Assembly (NCBI GenBank): GCA_000500915.1
Contig: AYNO01000004.1
Location: 1-59,524 of the forward strand
DNA from: Rhodobacter sp. CACIA14H1
GTDB taxonomy: Bacteria; Pseudomonadota; Alphaproteobacteria; Rhodobacterales; Rhodobacteraceae
Direction: 5' to 3'
DNA: 59,524 nt
Positions 1 through 12,663 of the stretch are shown piece after piece. How positions within the stretch are numbered: the first letter of the stretch is position 1; each line of letters begins with the position of its first letter. The notes beneath the pieces were generated by a model, which ran no database searches, was not told where the DNA came from, and was given only the letters and a program-made list of their open reading frames with translations. Position numbers and translations under genes: made by a program.

Positions 1-93
1 GGCGTGGCCTTCCAGCCCATGAGCGCAAGGCGCGACCGCCGCCGCTGATCCCGTCGGGGGATGGCGTCCGGCGGACGCCCCCCGCCCCGCCGG

Positions 94-2055
94 TCAGTTG
101 CCGCCGCCCAGCAGGTCCAGCAGCAGGCCGCCCGCCTCTTGGCCGAGTTCCTCCTGCAGCTTGCGCTTTGCCGCATCCTCCAGCGACTCGCCCTCCTGCT
201 GGTCCAGCTCTGCCGCGGCCTTGGCCTTCAGGCTGTCCTCCAGCGCCTTCGCCTCGTCCTTCAGGTTCTCCTGCGCCAGCGCCTCCAGATCCAGCGCGAA
301 GCTGGGCGCGGCCCAGGATCCGGTGATCCAGAGCGGGACCGACACCCCGCCGGTGCCATCCGCACCGCGCAGGGCCGTGGGGCGGATGCGGTATTCCAGA
401 TCGCGGGCGCCAAGGCCGATGCGCCCCGCGCCCTCGGCGCTGACCACGGGACCGGCCATCAGCAGGTCGCGGTTGAACAGGTCGCCGCCATCCATGTCGA
501 AGCTGGCGGAAAGGCTGTCGAAGACCGTCCGCTGCCCTTCGCCCACATAGCCCGTGTCCAGCGTGCGGATCATCCCCGCGATGTCCAGCCCCTCGATCGC
601 GCCGGAACCGAGGTTCATCACCCCCGACCCCGACAGGCCGCGCATGATCGCATCGACAGACCCGCCCGCGCCGAGGAAATCCAGCGTCAGGTCGCCGGTG
701 CCGATCAGGCGGCGGAAGCCCGTCAGGTCGGACAGCATGGGTTGCAGGTCGATGTCGCGGAAGGCCAGATCGCCGCCCACCGACAGGCCGTCGCGGGCGT
801 TCAGGACGAATTGCCCGCCCAGCGTGCCGCCATAGGCGCCCACCTCGTCCAGTTGCACCACGGCGCGGGCGCGGTCCACCGTCACCCGGGCCGCCACTGG
901 CGCCAGCGTCACGGGGCCCAGCGCCAGCGACCCCGCCCTGATCCCGACATCCGCATCCAGCGCCCCCAGACCGGACAGGTCGATGGGCCGGTCCGACCAT
1001 CCGGCCGTCGCCACGGCCCCGCCGCCCTCGCCCGCGCCGGAGCCTCCGGCCACGTGCTCCGCCACGGCCAGCGCATCCGTGGCCAGCCGCGCCACCAGTT
1101 TCGGCCGGTCCTCGCCGGGCAGCAGGTCCATGTCGCCCGTCACCGCCGTCCCGTCCAGCACCACGCGGCCCTTGCGCAGGTGGACCGACCCTTCCGCCGT
1201 CAGCGTCACATCGCCCGCCACCTGCACGCTTCGCGACCCGAAGCCCTGCGGCAGCGCGGGCCGTTCCGTCCCCGACAGGGCCGACACCGCCGCAAGGTCC
1301 GCAAGATCGGCCTCCAGCGCCCCTTCGGCCACCAGCGGAATGAAACCCGCACGCCCTGCGAAATCCACCCGCGCCTGGCCCGCCTGCGCCGACAGGGTCA
1401 CGGGGGACACGCCCCCTTCATAGGCCGTGCGGAACGCCTCCACCGACAGGTCCAGCGCGACCGCCTCGCCCCCTGACTCGGCCGTCAGCGACACGTCCAG
1501 CGGGCCGTCATAGGAGGCCAGCCGCGCCTCCAGATCGACGCCGGTCAGCAGGACGGACCGCCCCGTGGAATGGTCGATATAGCCGATGCTGCCATCGCGG
1601 ATCGTGCCGAGGTCCAGCGTGAAGGGCGTATCCGCCCCCGCCATCCCGGCACTGGCCGTCCCGCCTGCCGTGCCGCCGAAGACCCAGTTGCCCGTCCCGT
1701 CCTCGCCCGTCTCGATCAGGATCTCGGGCCGCGTCAGGTCCAGCCCCGTGATCCTGACCGCCCCGCCCCACAGCGCATTGGCATCGATGCGGATCGCCAG
1801 CGCATCCGCCACCAGCATCGGCCCTTCCTCGGACCAGTCCGCGTTCGAGATGGTGACGCGCCCCGTCTCCACCCCCAGAACCGGCCAGAGCGTGGGGGTG
1901 ACGCCCCCTTCGATCACCAGCTTGCGCCCCGTGACCTTTTCGAACTGGCCCACGGCCAGCGCGGCCACCCTGTCCGACGGGATCAGAAGCAGCGCCGCCG
2001 CGCCAAGGACGACCAGCACGGCCAGAACGCCCAGAACCCGCAAAATCCAGCGCAT
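94..2055 (-). CDS. AsmA family protein
   Basis: Long ORF, N-terminal TM segment MRWILRVLGVLAVLVVLGAAALLLIPSDRV followed by AsmA-like repeats (SGSGVMNLGSGAIEGLDIAGMIRTL). Confidence 0.85.
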   Translation of the reverse strand: MRWILRVLGVLAVLVVLGAAALLLIPSDRVAALAVGQFEKVTGRKLVIEGGVTPTLWPVLGVETGRVTISNADWSEEGPMLVADALAIRIDANALWGGAVRITGLDLTRPEILIETGEDGTGNWVFGGTAGGTASAGMAGADTPFTLDLGTIRDGSIGYIDHSTGRSVLLTGVDLEARLASYDGPLDVSLTAESGGEAVALDLSVEAFRTAYEGGVSPVTLSAQAGQARVDFAGRAGFIPLVAEGALEADLADLAAVSALSGTERPALPQGFGSRSVQVAGDVTLTAEGSVHLRKGRVVLDGTAVTGDMDLLPGEDRPKLVARLATDALAVAEHVAGGSGAGEGGGAVATAGWSDRPIDLSGLGALDADVGIRAGSLALGPVTLAPVAARVTVDRARAVVQLDEVGAYGGTLGGQFVLNARDGLSVGGDLAFRDIDLQPMLSDLTGFRRLIGTGDLTLDFLGAGGSVDAIMRGLSGSGVMNLGSGAIEGLDIAGMIRTLDTGYVGEGQRTVFDSLSASFDMDGGDLFNRDLLMAGPVVSAEGAGRIGLGARDLEYRIRPTALRGADGTGGVSVPLWITGSWAAPSFALDLEALAQENLKDEAKALEDSLKAKAAAELDQQEGESLEDAAKRKLQEELGQEAGGLLLDLLGGGN

Positions 2056-2149
2056 CGCCGCCCCCTGCCCCGCCCCCGCCACGCCATCTGGCGCAAGGTT
2101 AAGCACCCCCTGCGGATGGCGGCAAGCGGCGGCTGCAACCGCCGGCGGA

Positions 2150-3175
2150 TCAGTTCACGCTGACCGGTTTCGACCGGAACCGCGCCACGGTTTCCCGTTC
2201 CGCCCGCTTGCAGACCATCGGCGGCAGGCCCTTGTCCAGCAGGGCCAGATCCTCCAGCACCATCTCGCCCATCCGCTTGAACGCAACGTCCAAGGCGCCG
2301 GCCCTGTGGGCGGACAGCAGGAAGCCGGTGATGGACCGCACGGGATGATCCTGCGGCAGCGGTTCTTCGGGAAAGACATCCGACGCGGCAAGGATATGCC
2401 CGTCCCGCACCGCCTGCATCAGCGCGGGGAAATCCACCACATCGGCACGCGACAGCAGCAGGAACAGCGCCCCCCGCCGCATCGCCGCGAATTCCGCCGC
2501 GCCAAGGAAACCCCGGTTCTCGGACGTCACCGCCGCCGTGCAGAACACCACATCCGACCGCGCCATCACCTCGGACAGACCGCAAGGCTCCGCCCCCGCC
2601 TCCCTGATCCGCGACGCGGGCAGCCAGGGGTCATAGACCCGCAGCCTGGGCGCAAAGCCCGCCAGCACCCGCGCACAGGCCCGCCCCAATTCGCCGAAGC
2701 CCAGGATGCCGACCTCCGCCCCCGTCAGAAGTCGCGCCTGCCCGTTCCCCTCGCCCCCCCAAAGCTCGCGTCCCGCGCGGAAATCCGCATCCGCGCCGTG
2801 GATGTTCCGCAAGAGCGACAGCGCGAAGCCCAGCGCGATTTCCGCGACGGGCTGGGCGAAGACCGCCCCCGTTGTCACGACATGGATGCCGCGCCGGAAT
2901 ACCTCGTCATAGGGCATGTTGTTCAGCAGGTTGGACTCGACGTTGAAGATGCAGCGCAAGCCGGACAGCCGCGCCAAGGTCGCCTCGTCCAGAGGCGGCT
3001 GGCCGATGATGTATCGCGCCTGACCCAGCACCTCGTCCGGCAGGGACGGCAGGTCTTCGTCGGTAGTTTCCACGATGCGATACCGCGCCCGCAACTCGGC
3101 CAGACGGTCCTCGGACAGGATCAGCGGCAGCGTGCGCGGCAGCGGGCAGGACAGGATCAGCGGGCGGTCATCCAT
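2150..3175 (-). CDS. D-isomer specific 2-hydroxyacid dehydrogenase family protein
   Basis: NAD-binding GxGxxG-like VGILGFGELGRACARVLAGF; start chosen at MDDRPLILSC. Confidence 0.85.
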   Translation of the reverse strand: MDDRPLILSCPLPRTLPLILSEDRLAELRARYRIVETTDEDLPSLPDEVLGQARYIIGQPPLDEATLARLSGLRCIFNVESNLLNNMPYDEVFRRGIHVVTTGAVFAQPVAEIALGFALSLLRNIHGADADFRAGRELWGGEGNGQARLLTGAEVGILGFGELGRACARVLAGFAPRLRVYDPWLPASRIREAGAEPCGLSEVMARSDVVFCTAAVTSENRGFLGAAEFAAMRRGALFLLLSRADVVDFPALMQAVRDGHILAASDVFPEEPLPQDHPVRSITGFLLSAHRAGALDVAFKRMGEMVLEDLALLDKGLPPMVCKRAERETVARFRSKPVSVN

Positions 3176-3318
3176 CGGGAAACTCCTTCGTCTTGCGCCG
3201 GACGCTATGCCCTGCGTGCCACGCCCGCAAGCCATCCGTCAGGCCCCGTTGACTTGCGGTGGCGGTGCGGGAAACTGCCCGCAAAGGGCCGCGCAAAGGG
3301 CCCGCAAGGGGGGACAGG

Positions 3319-4670
3319 ATGCGCCACATCGCCGTCATCGACATCGGCAAGACCAACGCGAAACTCCTGTCCATCGACCTTGCCACGGGGGCGGAAACCA
3401 CCATCGCCCGCGCCCCCAATGCGGTGCGCCGCGACGGCCCCTATCCGCACCATGATGCCGATGCGCTCTGGTCCTTCCTGCGGGGGGCGCTGGCCGATCT
3501 CGGCAAGGCCCATCCGGTGGATGCCGTCTCCGTCACCACCCATGGCGCGGCGGCGGCGCTGGTGGATGCGCAGGGCAGACTGACCCTGCCCATCCTCGAT
3601 TACGAACATGACGGCCCCGACAGCCTGCCGGCCTATGACGGCCTGCGCCCCCCCTTCGCGGAAACCGGTTCCCCCGCCTGCCGGTGGGGCTGAACCTCGG
3701 GGCGCAGATATACTGGCAGGCGACGGCCTTTCCCGAAGCCTTCGCCCGCACCCGCCACATCCTGACCCTGCCGCAATACTGGTCCTTCCGCCTGACGGGC
3801 ATAGCCGCCAGCGAAGCCACCTCTCTCGGCTGCCATACGGACCTGTGGAACCCGCACGGCGCCACCTTCTCCACGCTCGTGGACCGCATGGGCTGGCGCG
3901 ACCGCTTCCCGCCCGTCCGCAAGGCGGGCGACATCCTCGGCCCGCTCCTGCCCGCCATCGCGGCGGAAACGGGCCTGCCCGCCGATACCCCCGTCCTCTG
4001 CGGCATCCACGATTCCAACGCCTCGCTGGTGCCATGGCTGGCGGCCCCCGGCCCCCGCGCCATCCTGTCCACCGGCACATGGATGATCACCATGGCGCTG
4101 GGCGGCAAGGCCGTGACGCTGGACCCCGAACGCGACACGCTGATCAACGTCAACGCACGCGGCGAGCCCGTCCCCACCGCCCGCTTCATGGCAGGCCGCG
4201 AGTTCGAGGAAATCGCAGGCCAGACCCCCGCCCCCGCCACCGAAGCAGACGAAGCGACCGTCCTGCAAAACTCCATCATGGCCCTGCCATCCCTCCACCC
4301 GACCACCGGCCCCTTCCCCGGCAAGTCCTTCGCATGGACCACGGAACCCCAAGGCGCGGAACGCACCGCCGCCGCCTCCTTCTATGTGGCGCTGATGGGC
4401 GCGGCCTGCCTTTCGCTGATCGGGGCCGAAGGGGAAACGGTGATAGAAGGCCCGCTCGCCCGCAACCACGCCTTCGCAAGGATGCTGGCCGCCGCCACCG
4501 CCCGCCCCGTCACGCTGGCGGGTCAGGGCGCGGGCACCGGCCTTGGCGCGGCGCTGCTGGCCGGACCGCTTGGCACCGCCCCCGCGGGACGCCAGACCGT
4601 CCAGCCGCCGCAAGACCCGCGCTATGCCGCCTATGCGGCCGCATGGCAGGCCAAGGTCAGCGCCCGCTGA
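3319..4670 (+). pseudogene. rhaK: FGGY-family carbohydrate kinase (probable L-rhamnulokinase), interrupted by a 1-nt frameshift near 3671-3675
   Basis: MRHIAVIDIGKTNAKLLSID (N-terminal FGGY phosphate-binding motif) ends prematurely at ...ETGSPACRWG*; reading resumes in another frame as ...VGLNLGAQIYWQ...CGIHDSNASLVPWL...STGTWMI. Adding one C to the C5 run gives ETGSPRLPVGLNLGAQ. Confidence 0.8.
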
Positions 4671-4674
4671 CCCG

Positions 4675-4989
4675 TCACGCCATGTAGAACGTCTCGTCCA
4701 AGGGCACCGCCACGGGCGACCCGTCCGGGTTCGTCCGCATGATGTCGCCCATGAAGGCCCACCATTTCCTCATCACCGGATGGTCGGGCAGGTCCGCCAT
4801 CGCATGATCGTCCCGCCGTTCCAGATAGCCGAAAAGCACCATCGTCTCGCGGTCCAGATGGATGGAGTAGTTGGAAATCCCCGTCTGCCGCAACAGGTCC
4901 ACCAGTTCCGGCCAGATCTCGTCATGCCGGCGGATGTATTCCGCCTCGCATCCCGGGTTCAGATACATCTTGAACGCATGTCGCTGCAT
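4675..4989 (-). CDS. rhaM: L-rhamnose mutarotase
   Basis: [46 protein letters not shown], typical RhaM/RhaU length and motifs. Confidence 0.93.
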   Translation of the reverse strand: MQRHAFKMYLNPGCEAEYIRRHDEIWPELVDLLRQTGISNYSIHLDRETMVLFGYLERRDDHAMADLPDHPVMRKWWAFMGDIMRTNPDGSPVAVPLDETFYMA

Positions 4990-4999
4990 CGCCGCCCCC

Positions 5000-5953
5000 C
5001 TATGCCCGCGCCCGCCGCGCCCGCAGGTCGCCCACCATGTTGGGCAGCAGCACCGACAGGATCAGCAGCGTCCCGATCACCCCCGTCTGCACATGCCCCG
5101 TGATGTTCAGCAGCGCCATCCCGTTGCGCAGGTTCAGGATGATCAGGATCGCAAGGAACACCCCCGCCATGCTGCCCTTGCCGCCAAAGATCGACACGCC
5201 GCCCAGCAGCACCATGGTGATGATGTCCAGCTCGAACCCCAGCGCGGAATCCCCCCGCACCGACCCCAGCCGCGCGGCATAAAGCACGCCCGCCACCGCC
5301 GAAATCACCCCCGACATCACGAATAGAATTGCCTTCACCCGCGCCACGTCCACGCCGGAAAACCGCGCCACCTCGGCATTGGTGCCGATCACCACGACCT
5401 GACGCCCGAACCCCGTGCGGTGCAGCAGCACCCCCAGCGCGACCAGCAGGACGAAGAACAACACCAGCGACAGGGGCAAGGGCCCGATCAGCCCCTTCTG
5501 GCCAAGCTGCGTCACCCATGCCGGGAAATTGCCCAGCGACGTGTCCTGCACGATCACCCGCGACAGGCCGCGGAAACAGATCATCATCGCCAGCGTCACC
5601 ACCAGCGACGGTATCCCCACCCGCGCCACCAGCAGGGCATTCACCAGACCCGCCAACAGCCCCACGCCCAGACAGACCAGCGCCGCACTGCCCCCGCCCC
5701 AGCCGCTGTTCAGCAGATAGGCGAAGACCACCGCCGCCAGCCCCATGACGGACGCGACCGAAAGGTCGATCTCGGCATTGATGATGATCAGCGTCATCAC
5801 CAGCGCGACGATGATCTTTTCCACCGAAAGCTGGAACAGGTTGATCTGGTTCTGCACCGTCAGGAATTCCGGCGCGAAGCTGACATTCAGCGCCAGCGTG
5901 GCAAGGAAGACGACCAGAAGCCCCCCTTCCCAAGACCTCAGCCAGCCCATCAT
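5000..5953 (-). CDS. rhaQ: ABC transporter permease, rhamnose type
   Basis: Multi-TM permease, [17 protein letters not shown] and [17 protein letters not shown] motifs; adjacent to rhaP/rhaT/rhaS. Confidence 0.9.
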   Translation of the reverse strand: MMGWLRSWEGGLLVVFLATLALNVSFAPEFLTVQNQINLFQLSVEKIIVALVMTLIIINAEIDLSVASVMGLAAVVFAYLLNSGWGGGSAALVCLGVGLLAGLVNALLVARVGIPSLVVTLAMMICFRGLSRVIVQDTSLGNFPAWVTQLGQKGLIGPLPLSLVLFFVLLVALGVLLHRTGFGRQVVVIGTNAEVARFSGVDVARVKAILFVMSGVISAVAGVLYAARLGSVRGDSALGFELDIITMVLLGGVSIFGGKGSMAGVFLAILIILNLRNGMALLNITGHVQTGVIGTLLILSVLLPNMVGDLRARRARA

Positions 5954-6959
5954 TCCGCCCCCCCGTCCTTGCGCCGCATCCGCGCCAGTTGCCGCGCCGC
6001 CAGCGTGTCCACCGTCACCGCCGCCATGATCAGCATTCCCAGCAGCGCGTCGCGCCAGAACTCGCTGACCACGGCCCAGCGCGTCAGGGAATTGTCGATC
6101 GTATCGACCAGCACCGTCCCCATCAGCACGCCGAGGATCGTCCCCGACCCGCCCATGATGGACACGCCGCCCACCACCACGGCGGCGATGGATTTCAGCT
6201 CGAAGCCCAGCCCCGCGACGACCGTGATGTTCCCGAACTTGGCAAGGAAGATGAACCCCGACAGCCCCGCCAAGGCCCCCGCCAGAACGAAGGCCGTGAA
6301 GACCACCCTCGGCGCGTCGATCCCCGCCATGCGGGCCGCATCGGGGTTGGACCCCACCGCAAGGAACTTCCGCGCCGCCCGCAACCGCGACAGCGCCACG
6401 CCCGTCACCAGACAGGCCGCCAGCGCCAGCACCACCGTCACCCGCACATCCAGCGCCCCGATGGAAAACAGGCTCGCCTGCGGCAGGTCCACCAGCCATT
6501 GCGGCAGGCTGGCCGTGGTGATCGTGGTGGCGTTGGAATATTCCACAAGGAACGACCGGTACAGCGCCAGCGTCCCCAGCGTCACGATGATCGACGGCAC
6601 GCGCCCCCATGCGATGATGACGCCGTTGATCGCCCCCGCCACCGCGCCGATCCCCATGGCCAGAAGCACCGCGAAGACCGGATGCATCTCCGGCATCGCG
6701 CCGAGCGCCTGCCCGGTCATATAGGCCACGACCCCAAGGATGGACCCGACCGACAGGTCGATGTTGCGCGTCATGATGACGATGGCCTGACCCACCGCGA
6801 TGGGCAGGACCACGGCGGCGGATGTCGAAATCCGGTTGAACATCCGCGCCGACAGATACCCTTCGATCTGCGTGGAAAAGAACAGAACCACCGCCAGCAG
6901 CGCAAGGAACAGCGCCACCAGCCGCAGCGTCTGGGGCGAGACGCGACCCAACAGACCGT

Positions 6960-6963
<4 letters not shown>
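5950..6963 (-). CDS. rhaP: ABC transporter permease, rhamnose type
   Basis: Multi-TM permease, [21 protein letters not shown]; 4-nt overlaps with both neighbours. Confidence 0.9.
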
Positions 6964-8465
<1,502 letters not shown>

Positions 8466-8545
8466 CGGACATTCCGTCAGGGTGCAGGGAAGGGATCGGG
8501 GCCGCGCATCCGCAGCCCCGACCATGTTTCGGGATGGACCCCGCC

Positions 8546-9592
8546 TCAGTTGGCGGCGGCTTCCACGTTGTCCTTGGTATAGATGGTGAACGGCCCCATC
8601 AGGATGCGCTTGGCACCCGCACGGCCGGGGTCTTCCTCGATCTTGAAGGTGCCCATGCGGCCCGCCGTGAACTCTTCGCCCACCTCGCCCTTGATGGCGC
8701 CGGTCGCCAGCGCATAGGAGGCATGATAGGTCAGATAGCCAAGGTCCACGAAGCTCCACAGCGCGAACTGGGGGGCGCAGCCGTTCAGCGAATAGCTGAC
8801 CATCTCGGCCGGCAGACCCAGACCCGACACCTTCACCTTCTCGCACAGGCCCTCGTCCTGCATGGCCTTCGCGGCGGCCACGATGCCCACCGTGGTCGGC
8901 GCCATGATCACCTTCAGGTCCGGATACTTGTCCACCAGACCAAGGGCGCGGTTGTAGGACTCTTCCGACTGGTCATTGCCATAGACCACATCGACCAGCT
9001 TCAGGTCCTTGTACTTTTCGCCCGCCAGCGCACCCTTCATCGCCTCGATCCAGGCGTTCTGGTTGGCGGCATCGGGGCTGGCCGACAGCACGGCGAATTC
9101 GCCCGCGCCACCGGCAAGGTCATAGGCCATGTCGGCCATCACCGTGCCGATGGAGCCGAAATCCACCTGCGCCACGAAGAAGGATTCCCCCGCCCCGCTG
9201 GGAATGGGGCTGTCCCAGGTCACGACCTTGGTGCCCGCCGCCTGCGCGGCCTCGGCGGTCGCGGCGATCTGGTCGCCCGCGTTGTTCGACAGCATCACCA
9301 CGTTCTGCTTCTGCGTGGTCGCGGTCGTCAGCATCTCGATCTGGCCGGCGGCCGAATTCTCCGGCGTCGGGCCGATGAATTCCAGCGTGCCGGTCGATCC
9401 CAGCTCTGCCGCCGCTTCCTGTGCGCCGCGGTTCGCCTGATCGAAGGGCAGGATGCCCAGGAACTTCGGCAGCAGCACGGCATTCACGGCCTGCCCCGGC
9501 GCGGCGGTGACGGGTTCGGCCATCGCGGTCGTGCCCATCAGACCGGCGACAAGACCCGCGGCCAGCGCCAGCCCCTTCATCTTCATCATCAT
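8546..9592 (-). CDS. rhaS: Rhamnose ABC transporter substrate-binding protein
   Basis: Signal peptide [25 protein letters not shown]; periplasmic sugar-binding fold. Confidence 0.9.
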   Translation of the reverse strand: MMMKMKGLALAAGLVAGLMGTTAMAEPVTAAPGQAVNAVLLPKFLGILPFDQANRGAQEAAAELGSTGTLEFIGPTPENSAAGQIEMLTTATTQKQNVVMLSNNAGDQIAATAEAAQAAGTKVVTWDSPIPSGAGESFFVAQVDFGSIGTVMADMAYDLAGGAGEFAVLSASPDAANQNAWIEAMKGALAGEKYKDLKLVDVVYGNDQSEESYNRALGLVDKYPDLKVIMAPTTVGIVAAAKAMQDEGLCEKVKVSGLGLPAEMVSYSLNGCAPQFALWSFVDLGYLTYHASYALATGAIKGEVGEEFTAGRMGTFKIEEDPGRAGAKRILMGPFTIYTKDNVEAAAN

Positions 9593-9629
9593 CGTGTCAC
9601 TCCTCCCTGTTTTGTTTCCCCTTGGCGGG

Positions 9630-10430
9630 TCACGCCGCCGCAGGCACCTTCACGTCCTTCGGATCGGTCAGGATCACCTCCACCCCCACGCCGCGCAGAT
9701 GGTCCACCATGTGCTGCGGTGCGCCGGTATCGGTGATGACGGTCGAGACGCGGGTCAGCGGGCAGACCACGATGTTCCCCCGCGCCTCGAATTTGGAACT
9801 GTCCACCAGAACGATCAGCCGTTCCGTGCGGCTCAGCAGCTTTGCCTCGGCCCGGGCGATCAGGGGATCGCTCTCGATCACGCCCAGCGGCGTGATGGCA
9901 TAGGCCGACATGAACATCTTGGACGCCGCGAAATGCTGGATCGCGTCCTCGTCGAAAGGCGACAGGATGATCCCCGGCTCGCGGTACAGCTCCCCCCCGG
10001 GCAGCACCACGCGGTTGGCGGAATTGGCGATCAGCTCCTGCGCGATGGGGAAGGAATTGGTCAGGACCTGCATCCGCTTGGCCCGCAGGCATTGCGCCAT
10101 GAACCACGTCGTGGACCCGGCATTCAGGATGATCGAATCCCCGTCCTCGCACAGCCCCGCCGCCGCTGCGGCAATCGCCTGCTTTTCCGTGGCATGGATC
10201 GTCTGGCTTGCGCCGAAGGACGTGGCCGTCAGCTCGTTCTGTCCCGACACCTCGGCCTGTTCCGCCCCGCCATGGACGCGGCGCAACTGCCCCGAATCCT
10301 CCAGCTTCGCCAGATCGCGGCGCAGCGTGGCGACCGAAGCGCCGGTCCACAGCGCAAGATCGCTCACGCGGACGATGCCCCGTTCGCGCAGTTTCGTCAG
10401 GATGAGGGTCCAGCGTTCGCGTTCATGCAT
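9630..10430 (-). CDS. rhaR: DeoR/GlpR family transcriptional regulator of the rhamnose locus
   Basis: [47 protein letters not shown]; divergent from the catabolic operon. Confidence 0.88.
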   Translation of the reverse strand: MHERERWTLILTKLRERGIVRVSDLALWTGASVATLRRDLAKLEDSGQLRRVHGGAEQAEVSGQNELTATSFGASQTIHATEKQAIAAAAAGLCEDGDSIILNAGSTTWFMAQCLRAKRMQVLTNSFPIAQELIANSANRVVLPGGELYREPGIILSPFDEDAIQHFAASKMFMSAYAITPLGVIESDPLIARAEAKLLSRTERLIVLVDSSKFEARGNIVVCPLTRVSTVITDTGAPQHMVDHLRGVGVEVILTDPKDVKVPAAA

Positions 10431-10493
10431 GATTGGAAGGCTAGAGAGAATCGCTCACATCCGTCAACAAACAATCGCAATGCTGCACTGCAA

Positions 10494-10513
10494 TATAATC
10501 TCTGCGACGCAGA
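10494..10513 (+). promoter_or_regulatory. Candidate -10 box (TATAAT) followed by a perfect inverted repeat TCTGCG-A-CGCAGA in the rhaR/rhaD divergent intergenic region
   Basis: TATAAT at 10494-10499; TCTGCGACGCAGA at 10501-10513; about 80 nt before the rhaD start. Confidence 0.45.
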
Positions 10514-10590
10514 ATGACGTTTCTTGATTGACTGTGATCGTTCCGGCGGTAATCCTTTGCCCAATTCCCAGATGGAAAGCTGCCCGAAAG

Positions 10591-12660
10591 ATGACCAAGG
10601 ATCTCCTCCTTCCGTCCCTCTGGGACGACGCACATGCCGCGACACTGGATGAACCGGGGCTGCTCCTCTACCGTTCGAATCTCCTCGGCTCGGACCTGCG
10701 CATCACCAATTTCGGCGGTGGAAACACCTCGGCCAAGGTGGCGGCAAAGGACCCGCTGACCGGGGCGGATGTGCAGGTGCTGTGGGTCAAGGGATCGGGC
10801 GGCGACATCGGGTCGATGAAGCTGGACGGCTTCGCCACGGTCTATATGGACCGCCTGTTCCAGCTCCGCGCCCAGTACCGCGACCTTTCGCAGGAAGACG
10901 CGATGGTCGAGGCATTGTCGCATTGCATCTACAACCTGAACCCCCGCGCCCCCTCGATCGACACATGGCTGCACGGCTTCGTCCCCCGCGCCCATGTGGA
11001 CCATGTCCATTCCGATGCCGTCATCGCCATCGCCGCCTGCGCCGATCAGGTGCGGCTCACGCAGGAAATCTTCGGCGGCGATCTGGGCTATCTGCCGTGG
11101 CAGCGTCCGGGCATCGACCTTGGCATCAAGCTGGGCGAACTGGCCGAAAGGAACCCGCACCTGAAGGGCGTCGTCCTTGGCCAGCACGGGCTGTTCACAT
11201 GGGCCGATACCGCCAAGGACTGCTACCTCCTGACGCTGGAGATGATCAACAAGGCCGCCGTCTGGCTGGATGCCAACGTCAAACGCCCCGTCTTCGGCGG
11301 CGAACGCACCCCCGCCCTGCCCGCGCAGGACCGCAAGGCCGAAGCCCGCCGCCTGATGCCGCTGATCCGGGGCCGCATCTCGGCCTCCGAGATGAAATCC
11401 GGCCACTTCACCGACGCGCCCGAAGTGCTGGACTTCGTGAACTCCCACGCGCTCGACGCGCTGGCGCCCCTCGGCACCTCCTGCCCCGACCACTTCCTGC
11501 GCACCAAGATCAAACCGCTGGTCATCCCCGCAGGTGCCGACACGGCCACCCTCGACACCCTCATCGCGCAATACCGCGCCGATTACGCCGCCTATTACGA
11601 CCGCTGCAAACGCCACAACTCCCCCGCCATCCGCGACCCCAACGCGGTGATCTACCTGATCCCCGGCGTCGGCATGATCTCCTTCGCCAAGGACAAGGCC
11701 ACCGCCCGCATTTCCTCCGAATTCTACGTCAACGCCATCAACGTCATGCGCGGGGCCTCGGGCGTGTCCACCTATCAGGGCCTGCCGGAGCAAGAAGCCT
11801 TCGACATCGAATACTGGCTGCTGGAGGAAGCAAAACTCCAGCGGATGCCGAAACCCAAACCCATGCAGGGCCGCGTGGCCTTCATCACCGGCGGCGCGGG
11901 CGGCATCGGGTCGGCCACCGCCGACCGCCTGCTGCGCGAAGGCTGCAACGTGGTGCTGGCCGATATCGACGCGAAATCGCTGGACGAAGTCACCGCAGGC
12001 TTCGCCAAGCGTTACGGGCGCGACATGGTCCGGTCGGTGGTGATGGACGTGACCAGCGAGGCACAGGTCATCGCGGCGCTGGAAACCGCCGTGGCGGAAT
12101 ATGGCGGGCTCGACGTGGTGGTGAACAATGCAGGCATCACCTCTGCCGCCGCCGTGGAAGACACCACGCTTGCCATGTGGAACCGTACCTTCGACATCCT
12201 CTCGACCGGCTATTTCCTCGTGGGCCGCGAAGGCTATCGCATCATGAAGGCGCAAGCCCTCGGCGGCTCCATGATCTTCGTGTCGTCCAAGAACGGTGTC
12301 GCCGCCTCGCCCGGTGCTTCCGCCTATTGCACGGCCAAGGCCGCCGAAATCCACCTCGCCCGCTGCATGGCGCTGGAAGGCGCGCCGATGGGCATCCGCG
12401 TCAATGTGGTCAACCCCGACGCCGTCCTGCGCGGGTCCAAGATCTGGCAAGGCGAATGGAGCCAGCAACGCGCCGCCTCCAACAAGATCGCCGTTGACGA
12501 GCTGGAGGAGCATTACCGCAAGCGCAGCCTCCTCCAGCGGTCGGTTTTCCCGGAAGACATCGCCGAAGGCATCTTCTTCTTCGCCTCGGACCTGTCCGCC
12601 AAATCGACGGGGAACTTCCTGAACGTCGATGCGGGCAACGCCATCTCCTTCACGAGGTAA
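10591..12660 (+). CDS. rhaD: Bifunctional rhamnulose-1-phosphate aldolase / short-chain dehydrogenase
   Basis: N-terminal class II aldolase (WVKGSGGDIGSMK, HGFVPRAHVDHVHSDAV) fused to SDR (AFITGGAGGIGSATADRLL, SAYCTAKAA). Confidence 0.92.
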   Translation: MTKDLLLPSLWDDAHAATLDEPGLLLYRSNLLGSDLRITNFGGGNTSAKVAAKDPLTGADVQVLWVKGSGGDIGSMKLDGFATVYMDRLFQLRAQYRDLSQEDAMVEALSHCIYNLNPRAPSIDTWLHGFVPRAHVDHVHSDAVIAIAACADQVRLTQEIFGGDLGYLPWQRPGIDLGIKLGELAERNPHLKGVVLGQHGLFTWADTAKDCYLLTLEMINKAAVWLDANVKRPVFGGERTPALPAQDRKAEARRLMPLIRGRISASEMKSGHFTDAPEVLDFVNSHALDALAPLGTSCPDHFLRTKIKPLVIPAGADTATLDTLIAQYRADYAAYYDRCKRHNSPAIRDPNAVIYLIPGVGMISFAKDKATARISSEFYVNAINVMRGASGVSTYQGLPEQEAFDIEYWLLEEAKLQRMPKPKPMQGRVAFITGGAGGIGSATADRLLREGCNVVLADIDAKSLDEVTAGFAKRYGRDMVRSVVMDVTSEAQVIAALETAVAEYGGLDVVVNNAGITSAAAVEDTTLAMWNRTFDILSTGYFLVGREGYRIMKAQALGGSMIFVSSKNGVAASPGASAYCTAKAAEIHLARCMALEGAPMGIRVNVVNPDAVLRGSKIWQGEWSQQRAASNKIAVDELEEHYRKRSLLQRSVFPEDIAEGIFFFASDLSAKSTGNFLNVDAGNAISFTR

Positions 12661-12663
12661 CAG

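Noticed and set aside
1586-3583. 665-aa plus-strand ORF opposite AsmA and the dehydrogenase genes
   Set aside because: Antisense shadow ORF of a GC-rich genome; Arg/Pro/Ala-rich low-complexity translation with no domain, while the minus-strand frames encode clear families.
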